64,000 nt of DNA from JAGOEX01 sp964630905 (GCA_964630905.1 CAZVWR010000002.1:58347-122346); one strand, 5' to 3'; shown: positions 16,416 to 25,869, counted from the stretch's first letter. Program-made: numbers and translations. Notes: a model not told the origin generated them from the letters alone.

Positions 16416-17189
16416 TTATTTCACACAAAGAAACCACATATCAACATCTTTATTAGATGCGGTCACTGATCCGTTTGTAAAATCCACAATCCACGCTAAC
16501 CCGCTATCCTGTACATGTACAGAAGAAGACCAGGAAGAATACAAAAAACTATCGAAAACAGAGTATTTGCCAGACAGAGATGAATCAAATTCACATCCAT
16601 TACAATTCATATCTTGACAATCGTAGTCTAAACAACTGTCGGTCACCTTGCAAGAACCGCCTGTTTCAGTTGTAGAACAGTTTCTAATAAGCGTTCTAAG
16701 TTCCGATATTGTAGGAAGTCTACCACCAATATTTTTACAATATGTTTTTGCAGCTTCCCAAGATTTTCCATTTGAGGGTTGATCTGACCAAAAGAGCCCA
16801 TCGTTTTCATGACATATTAAATTGCTTTCTGGGCAGGTACCTGTGTTGCCTGTGTTGCCAGTGTTCCCGGTATCACCTGTATCTCCCGTATTACCTGTAT
16901 CGCCAGTGTTTCCAGTGTTTCCGGTGTTACCAGTGTTTCCGGTGTTACCAGTGTTTCCAGAGTCACCTGTGTTGCCAGAGTCACCTGTGTCATCGATTTC
17001 CGCCTCAACACACATATTCATTGTCTCGTTGCATTCATAACCTTTATCACAAGTTCCATCTGGATAACAATATCCTCCTTCAGAACCATATTTGATTTCA
17101 ATTTGTTCAGAGTTATCTTCTATGCAACCAAAAAACAACAAAAGTGCCACAACTAATAAAACCGATTTTAAATAAGATGATTTTTTCAT
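16416..17189 (-). CDS. Lipoprotein with GNTG repeats and DUF1566 (Lcl_C) domain
   Basis: The 257-residue protein has a lipoprotein signal (MKKSSYLKSVLLVVALLLFFGC). A Cys-rich segment follows, then about 50 residues of Gly-Asn/Asp-Thr/Ser-Gly repeats, then a C-terminal Lcl_C/DUF1566 domain (about 125-257). The domain shows LFWSDQPSNGKSWEAAKTYC, GGRLPTISELRTLI and SSWSSSV. Such domains occur in many surface lipoproteins and are C-type-lectin-like in fold; ligands are unknown. The 9-base repeat units (window 16849-16993) can change copy number without shifting the frame. It is divergent from the XRE regulator gene at 17345. Confidence 0.85.
   Translation of the reverse strand: MKKSSYLKSVLLVVALLLFFGCIEDNSEQIEIKYGSEGGYCYPDGTCDKGYECNETMNMCVEAEIDDTGDSGNTGDSGNTGNTGNTGNTGNTGNTGDTGNTGDTGDTGNTGNTGNTGTCPESNLICHENDGLFWSDQPSNGKSWEAAKTYCKNIGGRLPTISELRTLIRNCSTTETGGSCKVTDSCLDYDCQDMNCNGCEFDSSLSGKYSVFDSFLYSSWSSSVHVQDSGLAWIVDFTNGSVTASNKDVDMWFLCVK
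16849..16993 (-). repeat. In-frame tandem repeat coding Gly-Asn/Asp-Thr/Ser
   Basis: About 16 units of 9 bases (coding GNT, GDT or GDS) form the linker between the signal/Cys region and the DUF1566 domain. Copy-number change would lengthen or shorten the surface linker in frame. Confidence 0.8.
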
Positions 17190-17275
17190 TTTTACCTCTC
17201 TTTAAAGTTTGTATTTAAAAAAACTCGCACCCTTCTTTATTAGAATAAATATTACAAGATGTTAATCAAGTTTTT

Positions 17276-17291
17276 ACGGCATATATGCCGT
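17276..17291. promoter_or_regulatory. Perfect 16-bp palindrome, likely operator
   Basis: ACGGCATATATGCCGT is perfectly symmetric. It lies 53 bases upstream of the XRE regulator start and between it and the divergent lipoprotein gene, as expected for an autoregulatory operator. Confidence 0.6.
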
Positions 17292-17344
17292 GGACAATTA
17301 ATTTTCCTCACATATTGTTATTTCAACCTTTTTGTGGGAGTTTC

Positions 17345-17593
17345 ATGAAAGTCGAAAAGTTTCTGGCAGAGATTCTCCGAAGAGAGAGAAGAAAGAAAAA
17401 ACTATCGCAGGAAAAAACTGCTGTTCTTGCTGGAATTGACCGTTCATATTATTCAAAAATTGAAAGGGGCGAAAATAAGCCGACTCTTGTAATTCTTTTT
17501 AAAATCAGCAGCGTTTTCGGAATTAAACTCTCTGAAATGATTAAAGAATTAGAAGACAGAAATCCAAAAATTTACAAAAATCCTGATAAATAA
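17345..17593 (+). CDS. Small XRE-family transcriptional regulator
   Basis: This 82-residue protein is essentially one HTH_XRE domain (about 7-65): RRERRKKKLSQEKTAVLAGI, then DRSYYSKIERGENKPTLVIL. The ATG at 17345 has GTGGGAG at the right distance; longer frames upstream lack a site. A perfect palindrome lies upstream. Single-domain XRE proteins of this size often repress their own gene or control R-M or mobile-element genes. The target here is unknown; the divergent DUF1566 lipoprotein gene is the nearest candidate. Confidence 0.88.
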   Translation: MKVEKFLAEILRRERRKKKLSQEKTAVLAGIDRSYYSKIERGENKPTLVILFKISSVFGIKLSEMIKELEDRNPKIYKNPDK

Positions 17594-17636
17594 TTTTAAA
17601 ATATCGCAGTGTGTTCAGATAATAAAGAGATCCTGC

Positions 17637-17710
17637 TTAAAAGATCCCTTTGCAACCGGCTTTCTTCAGTGCCTCAAGTTGAAGATTCAGTATCTGATCA
17701 AGAATGATTA
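17637..17710 (-). pseudogene. Serine recombinase (resolvase) N-terminal fragment
   Basis: Minus-strand translation gives LNLQLEALKKAGCKGIF followed by a stop. This matches the resolvase N-terminal region (usually QLDALKKAGC..IF). The expected upstream catalytic serine region and the downstream domain are absent or scrambled. It is a short remnant, so confidence is limited. Confidence 0.45.
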
Positions 17711-17996
17711 CCTGTGCACAACCTACTCACGATTTTCCTCCTTGAAGTTAATATGTATATTGAAAATTCTGATCTCTACAATTACTTATAACAGAATCCC
17801 AGAAAATTTTTCGGGTCGGACTTATCTCATAAACGCCAGTTAAGCGATGTTGATTTTGAGACGGGATTTGAGACAGGTTTTTTTATCTTCTGAAGGGTTT
17901 CATAAACCTTCGTTTTTGAGAATTAATTATTTTTCTTTATATCGACTTAGTATCTGTAAATTATATTTTAAATCCCAAAAACAAAGAGAATTTTAA

Positions 17997-18170
17997 AAAT
18001 CCCATTTGAAAAGAAATATATCATTACCACCGGCACCGGTCTTACCGTCCAGAGATCCTTTGGTGTACCCGGTTACAAATATGTTACCGCTGCTGTCCAC
18101 TGCAACAGAGGATGCAAAATCACCTTCGCTCGTTCTCTGTCACTGGTTACCGTCACGCAGTGACATAGAG
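17997..18170 (-). pseudogene. SBBP-repeat (beta-propeller) protein C-terminal fragment
   Basis: The minus strand reads GDFASSVAVDSSGNIFVTGY, then TKGSLDGKTGAGGNDIFLFK, W, D, F and a stop, a typical last unit of an SBBP-repeat protein. Just upstream, the expected tryptophan after GNQ is a TGA codon. No start or signal peptide remains. The intact relatives are secreted propeller proteins common in this kind of genome. Confidence 0.7.
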
Positions 18171-18428
18171 CCAGAGAGAAAACGGAGACTGCTCTACGGC
18201 AGACTCAGAGCAGTTAAGAGATTATTATGGCAGTTGATTAAATTTGATATGTCTTTGGAAAAAACCTATACTCCGAAAAGAACTTGCTTTGGAAAGAAGG
18301 GGTTATGAGAATGTCATATAATTGGGAAAACAATTAATATCGAGTACACATGGACATCAATATAAACTCAATGGAACAGTACTAATATAAATTGACAGGG
18401 TGTTTTTGAAATAAACAAGGAGCAGTAA

Positions 18429-19316
18429 ATGACTGAAAAAACAAAAGTACGGAAGTATGTTATAATAATGATAACAATAGTAATAATATTTATTATTGGA
18501 TCTATACTTTTTGTGGCTACTATGAATTCTGACCTGTATGGCAGGTTGATCGAAACAAAAAAGATCCAATTCTTCAACTCTGGAAAAGAGCAGTCTGACA
18601 TACTACCTGAAGTTACGCTCATTTTACATAAATATGTCCGAGAAGAAAATTCAATAGAAGCATCAATGATTCTTAGATATGATGAAAGAAAGATGTTTCA
18701 GGACCTTAAAACCGACACTTTGCAATTCGTTGTTAGGTATGATGAGGGTTCTGGTATCTTACCTTTTGGACTTAACAAGTTCTATCATACCGACAAATTT
18801 AATGGTGAAAACTATGGCGCTGTTAATTCGGTTTTTGAAACTAACAGGTTTTTAATTCCAACTCTTCCCTCTATGTATGGTTTCCCCTTTGACGATATAC
18901 AAATTATCCCAATAATCTTTTTGTATGTTAACGGAAGGAACAGTAAGCTAAATACTGTAATTCAGAAAAATATTCCTGGCAGGACAATAGAATTCTCAGA
19001 GAATAACAAAAAAGTAATTTTTCTAACCAGACTTCCGGCAGAAAAGTATCTGGTAATGATTAGCTCCGTGGTTTTTTTATTATTGACTATATTACTTACT
19101 TATAGCCTTTTTACTACAAAAGAAGAACTGAAAACAGTTGAGGAACTTATTGCAGTAGCGGGATACATCTTGGCGACAGCAGGTTTTAAAGAGATTGTTG
19201 GCATCGATAGAAGCAATGGAACGAGTGCTTTAGAAATTCTTGTTATTTTAATTCCACTTTTATTAGTTTTTTCGGGATTAATATATTCATTTTATAAGGC
19301 CAAAAAAGCTGTATAG
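18429..19316 (+). CDS. Membrane protein with one N-terminal and three C-terminal helices
   Basis: The 295-residue protein has an N-terminal transmembrane helix (about 10-32) and an extracytoplasmic domain of about 180 residues. Three C-terminal helices follow (about 214-233, 242-258 and 272-290). The domain contains PSMYGFPFDDIQIIP, a PFD motif that recalls DUF4436-type membrane proteins; I propose this link only weakly. AAGGAG lies 6 bases upstream of the ATG. It is a single gene next to decayed sequence. No enzymatic motif is seen. Confidence 0.65.
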   Translation: MTEKTKVRKYVIIMITIVIIFIIGSILFVATMNSDLYGRLIETKKIQFFNSGKEQSDILPEVTLILHKYVREENSIEASMILRYDERKMFQDLKTDTLQFVVRYDEGSGILPFGLNKFYHTDKFNGENYGAVNSVFETNRFLIPTLPSMYGFPFDDIQIIPIIFLYVNGRNSKLNTVIQKNIPGRTIEFSENNKKVIFLTRLPAEKYLVMISSVVFLLLTILLTYSLFTTKEELKTVEELIAVAGYILATAGFKEIVGIDRSNGTSALEILVILIPLLLVFSGLIYSFYKAKKAV

Positions 19317-19681
19317 GATGAACAAATAATCAATAACACGAGTTCAACTTATTTGAATTTGCAAAGAAATCGAAAATCAGGACACTTATAAAAAATTGCC
19401 TTGCTACAATGACAGGTGGTATGTATAAAATTACAAACGATTATCTATATATATGCCTACAGGAATGATGTTTTTAATGGTTTTTCAAACGCGCCTGATT
19501 GAAAATATTCACAGTTTAAGATACTGAGTGGTTTTGGTCGTCATCGTTTGTCGATGTCGGGGGATACTGATTTGGGATATATTTCGCAATTGCTCTTATA
19601 AATGATCCTGAACTCAATAAGGGCACACCTGCATTACCTAATTTTGTTAAGAAGATCGTGAAGAATCGGTAGTTAGTCGAA
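19317..19681. other. Intergenic region, possible decayed DUF1566 fragment
   Basis: No intact gene. Around 19530-19670 the plus strand reads WFWSSSFVDVGGY, a stop, then FGIYFAIALINDPELNKG up to a TAG. FWSSS followed by a YF strand is faintly like the end of a DUF1566 domain, but the evidence is weak. Confidence 0.25.
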
Positions 19682-22600
19682 TTAATTACCAAGATTTATC
19701 ATAATATGAAACATTTCAGCATTTTCACCATGTAATGTTTTTGCTATCTTGAAGTTTCTCACATCATCAAATTCATTAGTGATATCAATAAAACCTCGTT
19801 TCTTATCTATCAAAAAAGTGGAAGGATAGTCAATCCCAAGAACATGTGATTCATATTTATTCCAGTTTTTATCAAAATTTTCAGACTTTTTAAGGTAATA
19901 AATTATAACATAATACCTGTTTAAATATTCAATATATTTTTCACACTTTAAAATATGCTTCTGATTATATTCTTCTGTTCCAAAAACAAGAGCTTCTATA
20001 AGTGCAAAATCTTTTCCTCTTGAACTTAATGCAAAATCAGCATTACCCGCATCCTTCCCACCGTCAGATTTTCCAGTTCTTGGTTGATCATTTATATTCC
20101 AACCCCAAATAGCAAACCTTGGCAACAAGACTGCTTGAATAAAATCATTATAATGGTTTTCCAATATTTTCTGAGTTGCAACTTTCTTTTTCAATAAAGT
20201 TTGAAGAGCTAATATCAACTCATTTAAAATAAAAACTTCCAGCTCTTTTTTATTATTAATACATTCGGGAGTTATTCTTGGAATATTCTTTGGTTCTTGA
20301 TTAATAATGTCCTTAAAAGAGTCTTTTAATATCGGCAATCTTTCCAATTTTGAATTCTGAATTAAATCATTAACATTTTTAGATACATCTTTATCATGTT
20401 CCCTTATATAACACTCTGATTTTTTTATATAATTGGACGCGAACTCATACATTTCCCTTTTCTTATAAAACTCATAAATTACCGGTATCATATCTTCATC
20501 ATACAAAAATCGTTTTGATAACCGATTTATTGTTTGGTCAAAACTTACAGAATCTTCAATTGAAACATAGTAAAAAACCTTGTTACTATCTACTTCTTCT
20601 GAAAAACCTACAAGCTTTTTCTTTTCCTCTGTATCATTAAGATTTTTAATGAAATTGTCCCATTCAGCATTAGCTTTGGCAAACATTTCTTTTGAAAATT
20701 CTTTTTCATTTGCTTCCAATGTTTGAGCACAATATAAGTATAGAGAATATTTTACATCTTGAGGATTTTTCTTAGACAAAGATTTCAAAATTTTAACTGC
20801 TTCAGGATAGTTTTTATCTTTATACATTTTATAAATAGCTACATAAAATGTCTTAAGATCTTCATTGGAAAATTTGTTGGGACCTCCCTCCGTTTTTGGA
20901 ATTTCAAGACCATAAAGAGTTTCCCAATCTTTTTCTTTAAAAGCCAAAAGTAATTTTACCTCAAACATGAAAGAGTTAAAACGCGCATCAACAGTTTTTC
21001 TTTTTATATGATGTTTCTGAACTTCTTCAATAAGTGACTTTGCAAAAGCATAATGCTGTTCTGAATTAACCGCCTCTACTAAAGCATGTTCAAGTTCTGT
21101 AATCCAGTGTGCCGAATTTATAAAATCGTCAATTTTTATTTCCTTTATTCTTTTTGAAATCACATCTTTTACTTCTTTAGAATCTGTGCTGTTAATTGCT
21201 TTTAGCATTCTTTCAAAATTGACACTTTTTAAAAAGAATTCTTTAAAAAATTCGATTTGATTCCCTTTGTTAAAATAATTCAAAGACTTATATAGCAATT
21301 TTATTAATGGGGTGTGGTAAATGTTCTTCTCACTTAAATGGAATTTTTCATTAAAAACATCAATTCTTTTATTAGATAGCTCATCACGAGAATAATTAAA
21401 TGAGTAATATTTTATTAGGCTTTCCAATTCATTTGTAGTCTTTGTAACGGGCAAACAATGTGATTCATAAGCATCACGGCTTTGATTTATTGATGTGTGA
21501 GCAACTAATAAAGTTTTCAAATAAGTCTTAATCTTTTCATGCTGTTCTAAATTTTCTTCATCATATTCACTTTCGTCTGAATTAAAACTCAGAGAACTAA
21601 TAAAATCAGAGTCTATTTTTTTGAGAAAATCATACTTTTGAAAATGTAAAAACAAACATCCCCAGTCAATTATCTCATATCCAAACTCTCCTGTACCTCT
21701 TCTTCTGACCTTTTCTGTTTTTGTTAATCCTGAGGAACAATCTATTACAGATATTTCTTTTGCACAGTAGAACCTTATTATGTAGTCCTTCAACGATGCA
21801 ACTAACTCTTTTAAGAATTTTTCTATTTCGTCTTTCTTTTCAGACTCTTCCAAACCAGAAATATAGCTGTCATAAAAATTCAAAAGCTTTATTGAAAAAT
21901 CAACAACGCCTGAATCTAGGTTTAATAATCCTGTATGATTTGGACTTGGATTATCTAATTTATTGATAATATATTTAGAAAGACTTTGGATAGAATCATT
22001 TACTAACCCATGGTTGAAGTTACTGCCAACTATTCTCTTATTTTCAATAAGATATAAAGCTTTTTGATATCTTTTTTTATAAAAATCATGCCGATTATTA
22101 TCAAACCTACCCGCCGATCTTCCATTAAAAGCTTTTTCTGCAGCATCAAGCAAAATTCTAGCGAACATATTTCCAATTTCTTTGTCTCTAGAATTAGAAA
22201 TGCTTATCTTATCCAGTATAAACTCAAACATTTCAAGCCAAATTTGACTCTTTATTTCGTATTGTTCCGTCATATCGTTGTGATTGACTTTTTTTAAGAT
22301 ATTGTGATTTATTACAACTTCATCGACCATTCTTAACACAACTGGAACTGTATCTGGATCATATAATAAATACGGCAGGATCTCAGGATATTTTTCAGGA
22401 ACTGTCTTAAATAAAGCCCAAATTAGAAAAGGCCTCGAAATGTCTTTAAAAATGGAAATAATTTCATCATATTTACTAAAATTATTTGATTCATTCAAAA
22501 TTATCAATCTTAAAAAAGTGTGATATATATATCGAGGCCCCTCATACAAACAACAGCAATCTCTGTTTGGCCATTCAAATATTTCCAGATTTTTAAGCAC

Positions 22601-23503
22601 AGCATCAATATTCTCATCTTTTAATCTAAACATTTTATCATTTGAATAACTAACTTTTATTTCATATCTTTCAAAACAATCAAAAACATTCTTTGTTGAT
22701 TCATATTCTGAATTTATAAGATCTTCTTCATCAATGAGATAATTATGTGCCGACTTGCAAATTGCCAAACATTCTGACTCCGGCAAATAATTTCTCATAT
22801 CGCCCACATATAATCCAGAAATTCTAATATATTCAAAAAATTGATTAAACTTTTCATCGTATGATTTTTTGTTTTTAATCAAATGCCACAAAATTGAACC
22901 AATTTCATTTTTGAATAAATTTAATAAGTGGTGATGCCGTTTATTCCAAACATAGTCTTTTTCATCTTTTTCCATCCAAATAAGTTTTTCTTTTTTGAAA
23001 TATTCCACACTCAAACCTGAGTTTTCTTCAATCAATATTTTCTCTATTACCTCTTTTGAAACGAAAACTCTATCTTCTTGAAAATACTGTTCATTATATA
23101 AATTTAAACATTTTAATAGATTTAATTTTTTTTCAGAGATGTCATTGTTTTCTTTATCTTTTAAAACTTTCTTAACATAAAGCAATACTTGACGAGGAAT
23201 TAATGCTTGACCAGTTAAAATTCTGATCCAACCTTCTTGCTTAAAATCTTCTAAAATTAATGCAGTGCAATTCTCTTCATTATACTTTTCAATTATTTCT
23301 AAGAATTTATTTTTACTTTTATCTGAAGATTTTAATTCTAAAATAATTCTTGCAAGAATGTATGAAAGCCTGTGTTTAAGGTCATCTTTCCTTATAATCC
23401 AATCATTATGGCGCCCATTTCTGCTTCTGTCTAAATTATAAAACTTTAATCTTTGGCTTAATGATTCCAGTTTTATTGAATCTTGTGGCTTTATAAATGG
23501 CAT
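19682..23503 (-). CDS. Very large alpha-helical protein with nuclease-like C-terminus, unknown
   Basis: At 1273 residues this is the longest protein in the window and I do not recognise it. Most of it is Lys/Glu/Ile-rich and helical, with TPR-like pairs in the middle (for example FYVAIYKMYKDKNYPEAVKI). Near the C-terminus, GGKDAGNADFAL (about 1149-1160) and KDFALIEALVFG (about 1165-1176) have the strand spacing of a PD-(D/E)XK nuclease core, with D and E present and the usual Lys replaced by Ala. AAGGAG lies 5 bases before the ATG. The gene is more AT-rich than radC-dnaN beside it and stands alone, as many single-gene defence effectors do. No NTPase motif is visible. Confidence 0.8.
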   Translation of the reverse strand: MPFIKPQDSIKLESLSQRLKFYNLDRSRNGRHNDWIIRKDDLKHRLSYILARIILELKSSDKSKNKFLEIIEKYNEENCTALILEDFKQEGWIRILTGQALIPRQVLLYVKKVLKDKENNDISEKKLNLLKCLNLYNEQYFQEDRVFVSKEVIEKILIEENSGLSVEYFKKEKLIWMEKDEKDYVWNKRHHHLLNLFKNEIGSILWHLIKNKKSYDEKFNQFFEYIRISGLYVGDMRNYLPESECLAICKSAHNYLIDEEDLINSEYESTKNVFDCFERYEIKVSYSNDKMFRLKDENIDAVLKNLEIFEWPNRDCCCLYEGPRYIYHTFLRLIILNESNNFSKYDEIISIFKDISRPFLIWALFKTVPEKYPEILPYLLYDPDTVPVVLRMVDEVVINHNILKKVNHNDMTEQYEIKSQIWLEMFEFILDKISISNSRDKEIGNMFARILLDAAEKAFNGRSAGRFDNNRHDFYKKRYQKALYLIENKRIVGSNFNHGLVNDSIQSLSKYIINKLDNPSPNHTGLLNLDSGVVDFSIKLLNFYDSYISGLEESEKKDEIEKFLKELVASLKDYIIRFYCAKEISVIDCSSGLTKTEKVRRRGTGEFGYEIIDWGCLFLHFQKYDFLKKIDSDFISSLSFNSDESEYDEENLEQHEKIKTYLKTLLVAHTSINQSRDAYESHCLPVTKTTNELESLIKYYSFNYSRDELSNKRIDVFNEKFHLSEKNIYHTPLIKLLYKSLNYFNKGNQIEFFKEFFLKSVNFERMLKAINSTDSKEVKDVISKRIKEIKIDDFINSAHWITELEHALVEAVNSEQHYAFAKSLIEEVQKHHIKRKTVDARFNSFMFEVKLLLAFKEKDWETLYGLEIPKTEGGPNKFSNEDLKTFYVAIYKMYKDKNYPEAVKILKSLSKKNPQDVKYSLYLYCAQTLEANEKEFSKEMFAKANAEWDNFIKNLNDTEEKKKLVGFSEEVDSNKVFYYVSIEDSVSFDQTINRLSKRFLYDEDMIPVIYEFYKKREMYEFASNYIKKSECYIREHDKDVSKNVNDLIQNSKLERLPILKDSFKDIINQEPKNIPRITPECINNKKELEVFILNELILALQTLLKKKVATQKILENHYNDFIQAVLLPRFAIWGWNINDQPRTGKSDGGKDAGNADFALSSRGKDFALIEALVFGTEEYNQKHILKCEKYIEYLNRYYVIIYYLKKSENFDKNWNKYESHVLGIDYPSTFLIDKKRGFIDITNEFDDVRNFKIAKTLHGENAEMFHIMINLGN

Positions 23504-23669
23504 CTCAACTCCTTTTAATCTTAAAAAACGCCAATGATTACGAAAGATAACCTTATTGTTTCAATTGTCAATTTAAGCCACCAAAACCCAGAAAAGAACA
23601 CATCCCAAAATCCCTCCATTTTTCTGTTATAAGTGTTTGTGAATACAGACATTATTTCAGGAGGAAACT

Positions 23670-24278
23670 ATGAAAGAGATCGCGAGTACTATTGCAGAGA
23701 GGGGTGCTGGTTACTGTTCCAATCCGGATCTGCTGGAATTCATTTTCGGGAAGGTCCGTCCGGATCACCGTCATGCTATCGAGAGGATAATAAATTCAGG
23801 TGAGGATCCTGAGAACACGAAGCTTCCGGGAAAGATGAAGCTGAAGCTGAAGGCGTTTTATGAGCTGGGTGCCCGGATGTTCGAGAAGGGTAAGATCCGG
23901 CTGGGGAAGAGTTCCGATGTGGCGGATCTGTGCAGGGATATGAGGACTCTGAAGCAGGAGCATTTTGTAACGCTCACGGTGAACGGCAACAACTGCCTGA
24001 TCTCAAAGCGGGTCATCTTCATCGGGACTCTCAACAAGTCAATCGTCCATCCGAGAGAGGTGTTCGCTGCGGCCATTTCAGATCATGCGGCGGGGATCGT
24101 CCTGGTGCATAACCATCCAAGCGGCAACCCCGAGCCGAGTACTGAGGACATCATCATGACCCGTAAGCTTGCAGAAGCGGGAAATATCCTGGGGATAGAG
24201 GTCATTGATCATGTGATCATAGCGGATTCGAATCATTACAGTTTTCAAGGTAACGGACTTATTAAGAGGGAGGTTTAA
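23670..24278 (+). CDS. radC: RadC-family JAB/MPN protein
   Basis: The 202-residue protein has the RadC layout: a short N-terminal helical part, then a JAB metalloprotease-like domain with the HNHPSGNPEPSTEDI motif (about 146-160), H and D metal ligands, and VIDHVIIADSNHYSF. Despite the name, RadC proteins have no proven repair role and are frequent on mobile elements. CAGGAGG precedes the ATG. A dnaN paralogue follows after 3 bases, so the two form an operon. GC content is clearly higher than in the preceding gene. Confidence 0.92.
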   Translation: MKEIASTIAERGAGYCSNPDLLEFIFGKVRPDHRHAIERIINSGEDPENTKLPGKMKLKLKAFYELGARMFEKGKIRLGKSSDVADLCRDMRTLKQEHFVTLTVNGNNCLISKRVIFIGTLNKSIVHPREVFAAAISDHAAGIVLVHNHPSGNPEPSTEDIIMTRKLAEAGNILGIEVIDHVIIADSNHYSFQGNGLIKREV

Positions 24279-24281
24279 ACC

Positions 24282-25508
24282 ATGCAGATCAGTACACATG
24301 AATTTAAAAGGGCGGTTGAGAACTGCCTGCTCATCACACCGAAGAAACCGAAGCTCAGCATACTCGGGCTTCTCAAACTTGATGCCGGTAATAACAGCAT
24401 CACACTTTCAGCAACGAACCTTGAAGAGCACTACTCTGTCACAGTGTCGGTCAGGAACGGCGAAGAGTTTTCGGCACTTATCCAGGGTGACCAGCTTTTG
24501 AAGGTGTTAAAGAACATTAAGAATGAAACGGTCGAGCTTGACGGTGAAAGGAATGAAACATCTGACATAGCTCATATCAGGATCGTTTCAGGTATGACAT
24601 TCCGGCTCAATGCGGAAAACAGTGTCGATGATTTTCCGGGTATCCCCCGTGACGACTTCAGGAAAAGTGCGGCAGTTGAGATCTCTGATCAGAAAGTGCT
24701 TTTTGAGATCATGAAGAAAGTCCTTTTCAGCACAACTCAGCAGAATGTCAACAAGGCATATTCCGGAGTGCTGTTCTCTCAGAAGGATGATCACCTTGAA
24801 GTTGTCACGACCGACATCCACCGGCTCACAGTGGTAACAACGACTTCGGCACAGACAAAAGCCGATTTTGTGATACCGGCAGAATCGGTAAAAAATCTGA
24901 CCAGAATGTTTAAAGATGCGGCAGTTACAGAAGTTCTTCTTGCAACTGAACCGCAGGAAGAGAGTGGATCAGAAAAACCGGTTGATGCGACAATGATCAT
25001 GTTCATGACCAGCCATGAATGCTATGTCTCACGGCTTCTCAAGAACGAATTTCCCAATTACAACAGGGTTGTAGACATTGGCATCGTTGAAAAAAGCTGG
25101 TTTGAAATTGAGAGAAAACCGCTCCTTGAAAAGCTCAAAACACTCATAGACTTCCATGCCGGAATGAAAATTGTGAGCGCAGTCTTTGACTTTGTTAACG
25201 AAACCCTCCACATCTCAACATGCGGAGGCGCTGAATCGTCCGTGCAGACAGAGATCCCCATCCGGCCCGTCAACGAAAACCCCGACGCAGTAAAAATCAC
25301 CGGACTCAATCTGAAGTACCTCCAGGAAGCAGTCAGCAGCATGGGAAGTGTCGCCGTCAACCTCATCGAAGGAGCAGAACTCAAACCCTTCTACCTCACC
25401 GACAGACAACCCGGTTACCGGCTCTATCACCTCATCATGCCCATGAGAATTGAAAATATCAGAAGCCGGAAAGTTGCCACAGAGCAGAAAGCGACAAAAG
25501 CCGCGTGA
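24282..25508 (+). CDS. dnaN: DNA polymerase III beta clamp paralogue
   Basis: This 408-residue protein has three clamp domains. The first has FKRAVENCLLITPKKPKL, the second has TTDIHRLTVVTT, and it ends in the clamp signature LYHLIMPMRI (usually YLIMPMR). A Lys/Ala-rich tail of about 20 residues follows. It would form a ring on DNA and tether polymerases or other clamp-binding proteins. Pairing with radC and the accessory setting suggest it is a second, element-borne clamp rather than the chromosomal dnaN, which normally sits beside dnaA or gyrB. A strong hairpin follows the stop. Confidence 0.9.
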   Translation: MQISTHEFKRAVENCLLITPKKPKLSILGLLKLDAGNNSITLSATNLEEHYSVTVSVRNGEEFSALIQGDQLLKVLKNIKNETVELDGERNETSDIAHIRIVSGMTFRLNAENSVDDFPGIPRDDFRKSAAVEISDQKVLFEIMKKVLFSTTQQNVNKAYSGVLFSQKDDHLEVVTTDIHRLTVVTTTSAQTKADFVIPAESVKNLTRMFKDAAVTEVLLATEPQEESGSEKPVDATMIMFMTSHECYVSRLLKNEFPNYNRVVDIGIVEKSWFEIERKPLLEKLKTLIDFHAGMKIVSAVFDFVNETLHISTCGGAESSVQTEIPIRPVNENPDAVKITGLNLKYLQEAVSSMGSVAVNLIEGAELKPFYLTDRQPGYRLYHLIMPMRIENIRSRKVATEQKATKAA

Positions 25509-25532
25509 AAAGGTTGGGGAAGAGAAAGAGAA

Positions 25533-25556
25533 CCCTCCCGCCGGAAGGCGGGAGGG
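25533..25556 (+). terminator. Strong GC hairpin after dnaN
   Basis: CCCTCCCGCC, loop GGAA, GGCGGGAGGG forms a perfect 10-bp stem 24 bases after the dnaN stop. No T-run follows on the plus strand, so it may act as a bidirectional stop or transcript end stabiliser between convergent genes. Confidence 0.7.
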
Positions 25557-25569
25557 GGTGGTGAATAAA

Positions 25570-25869
25570 TTATTTCTTACCGGAAGTTAAGCCAGCCATT
25601 TTTTCGAGATCTTTTAGACGGTATCTTTTAATGCTTTTCCCGATGACACAAGGTTTAAGGAATCCTTTCACTGTAGGTGTATAAACAGTCTGCCGGGTAA
25701 CATTCAGCCATCTGGCCGCTTCCTGCTGTGTAAGAAGCACCTGCTGTACCGGAGGCTTATTTCCCTTTAAGACTGCTTTTACCTGTTTTTTCTGAAGCTC
25801 ACTCACATTCGGATCGCTCTGCAATGCAGTTTCAACTATTCTGACGGTGTCCCGTTTTATCTTCTTCAT
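25570..25869 (-). CDS. Excisionase/MerR-like HTH protein
   Basis: The 99-residue protein has a C-terminal HTH of the excisionase family: LLTQQEAARWLNVTRQTVY, then a wing with CVIGKSIKRYRLKDLEKMAG. The ATG at 25869 is preceded by GGGAGG; the longer frame upstream has no start signal. Such proteins bind DNA and act in excision or regulation of mobile elements. It faces the radC-dnaN pair. Confidence 0.85.
   Translation of the reverse strand: MKKIKRDTVRIVETALQSDPNVSELQKKQVKAVLKGNKPPVQQVLLTQQEAARWLNVTRQTVYTPTVKGFLKPCVIGKSIKRYRLKDLEKMAGLTSGKK

Larger units (their letters stand above)
17594..18428. other. Intergenic region with decayed gene remnants
   Basis: This 835-base stretch has no intact gene. 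Two minus-strand remnants can be read (serine recombinase at 17637-17710, SBBP-repeat protein at 17997-18170). The rest, including 18170-18390, shows no recognisable coding sequence. Confidence 0.6.

Noticed and set aside
18006..18308. Plus-strand frame of 100 codons
   Set aside because: It is opposite to a clear SBBP-repeat remnant on the minus strand, which explains the sequence better.
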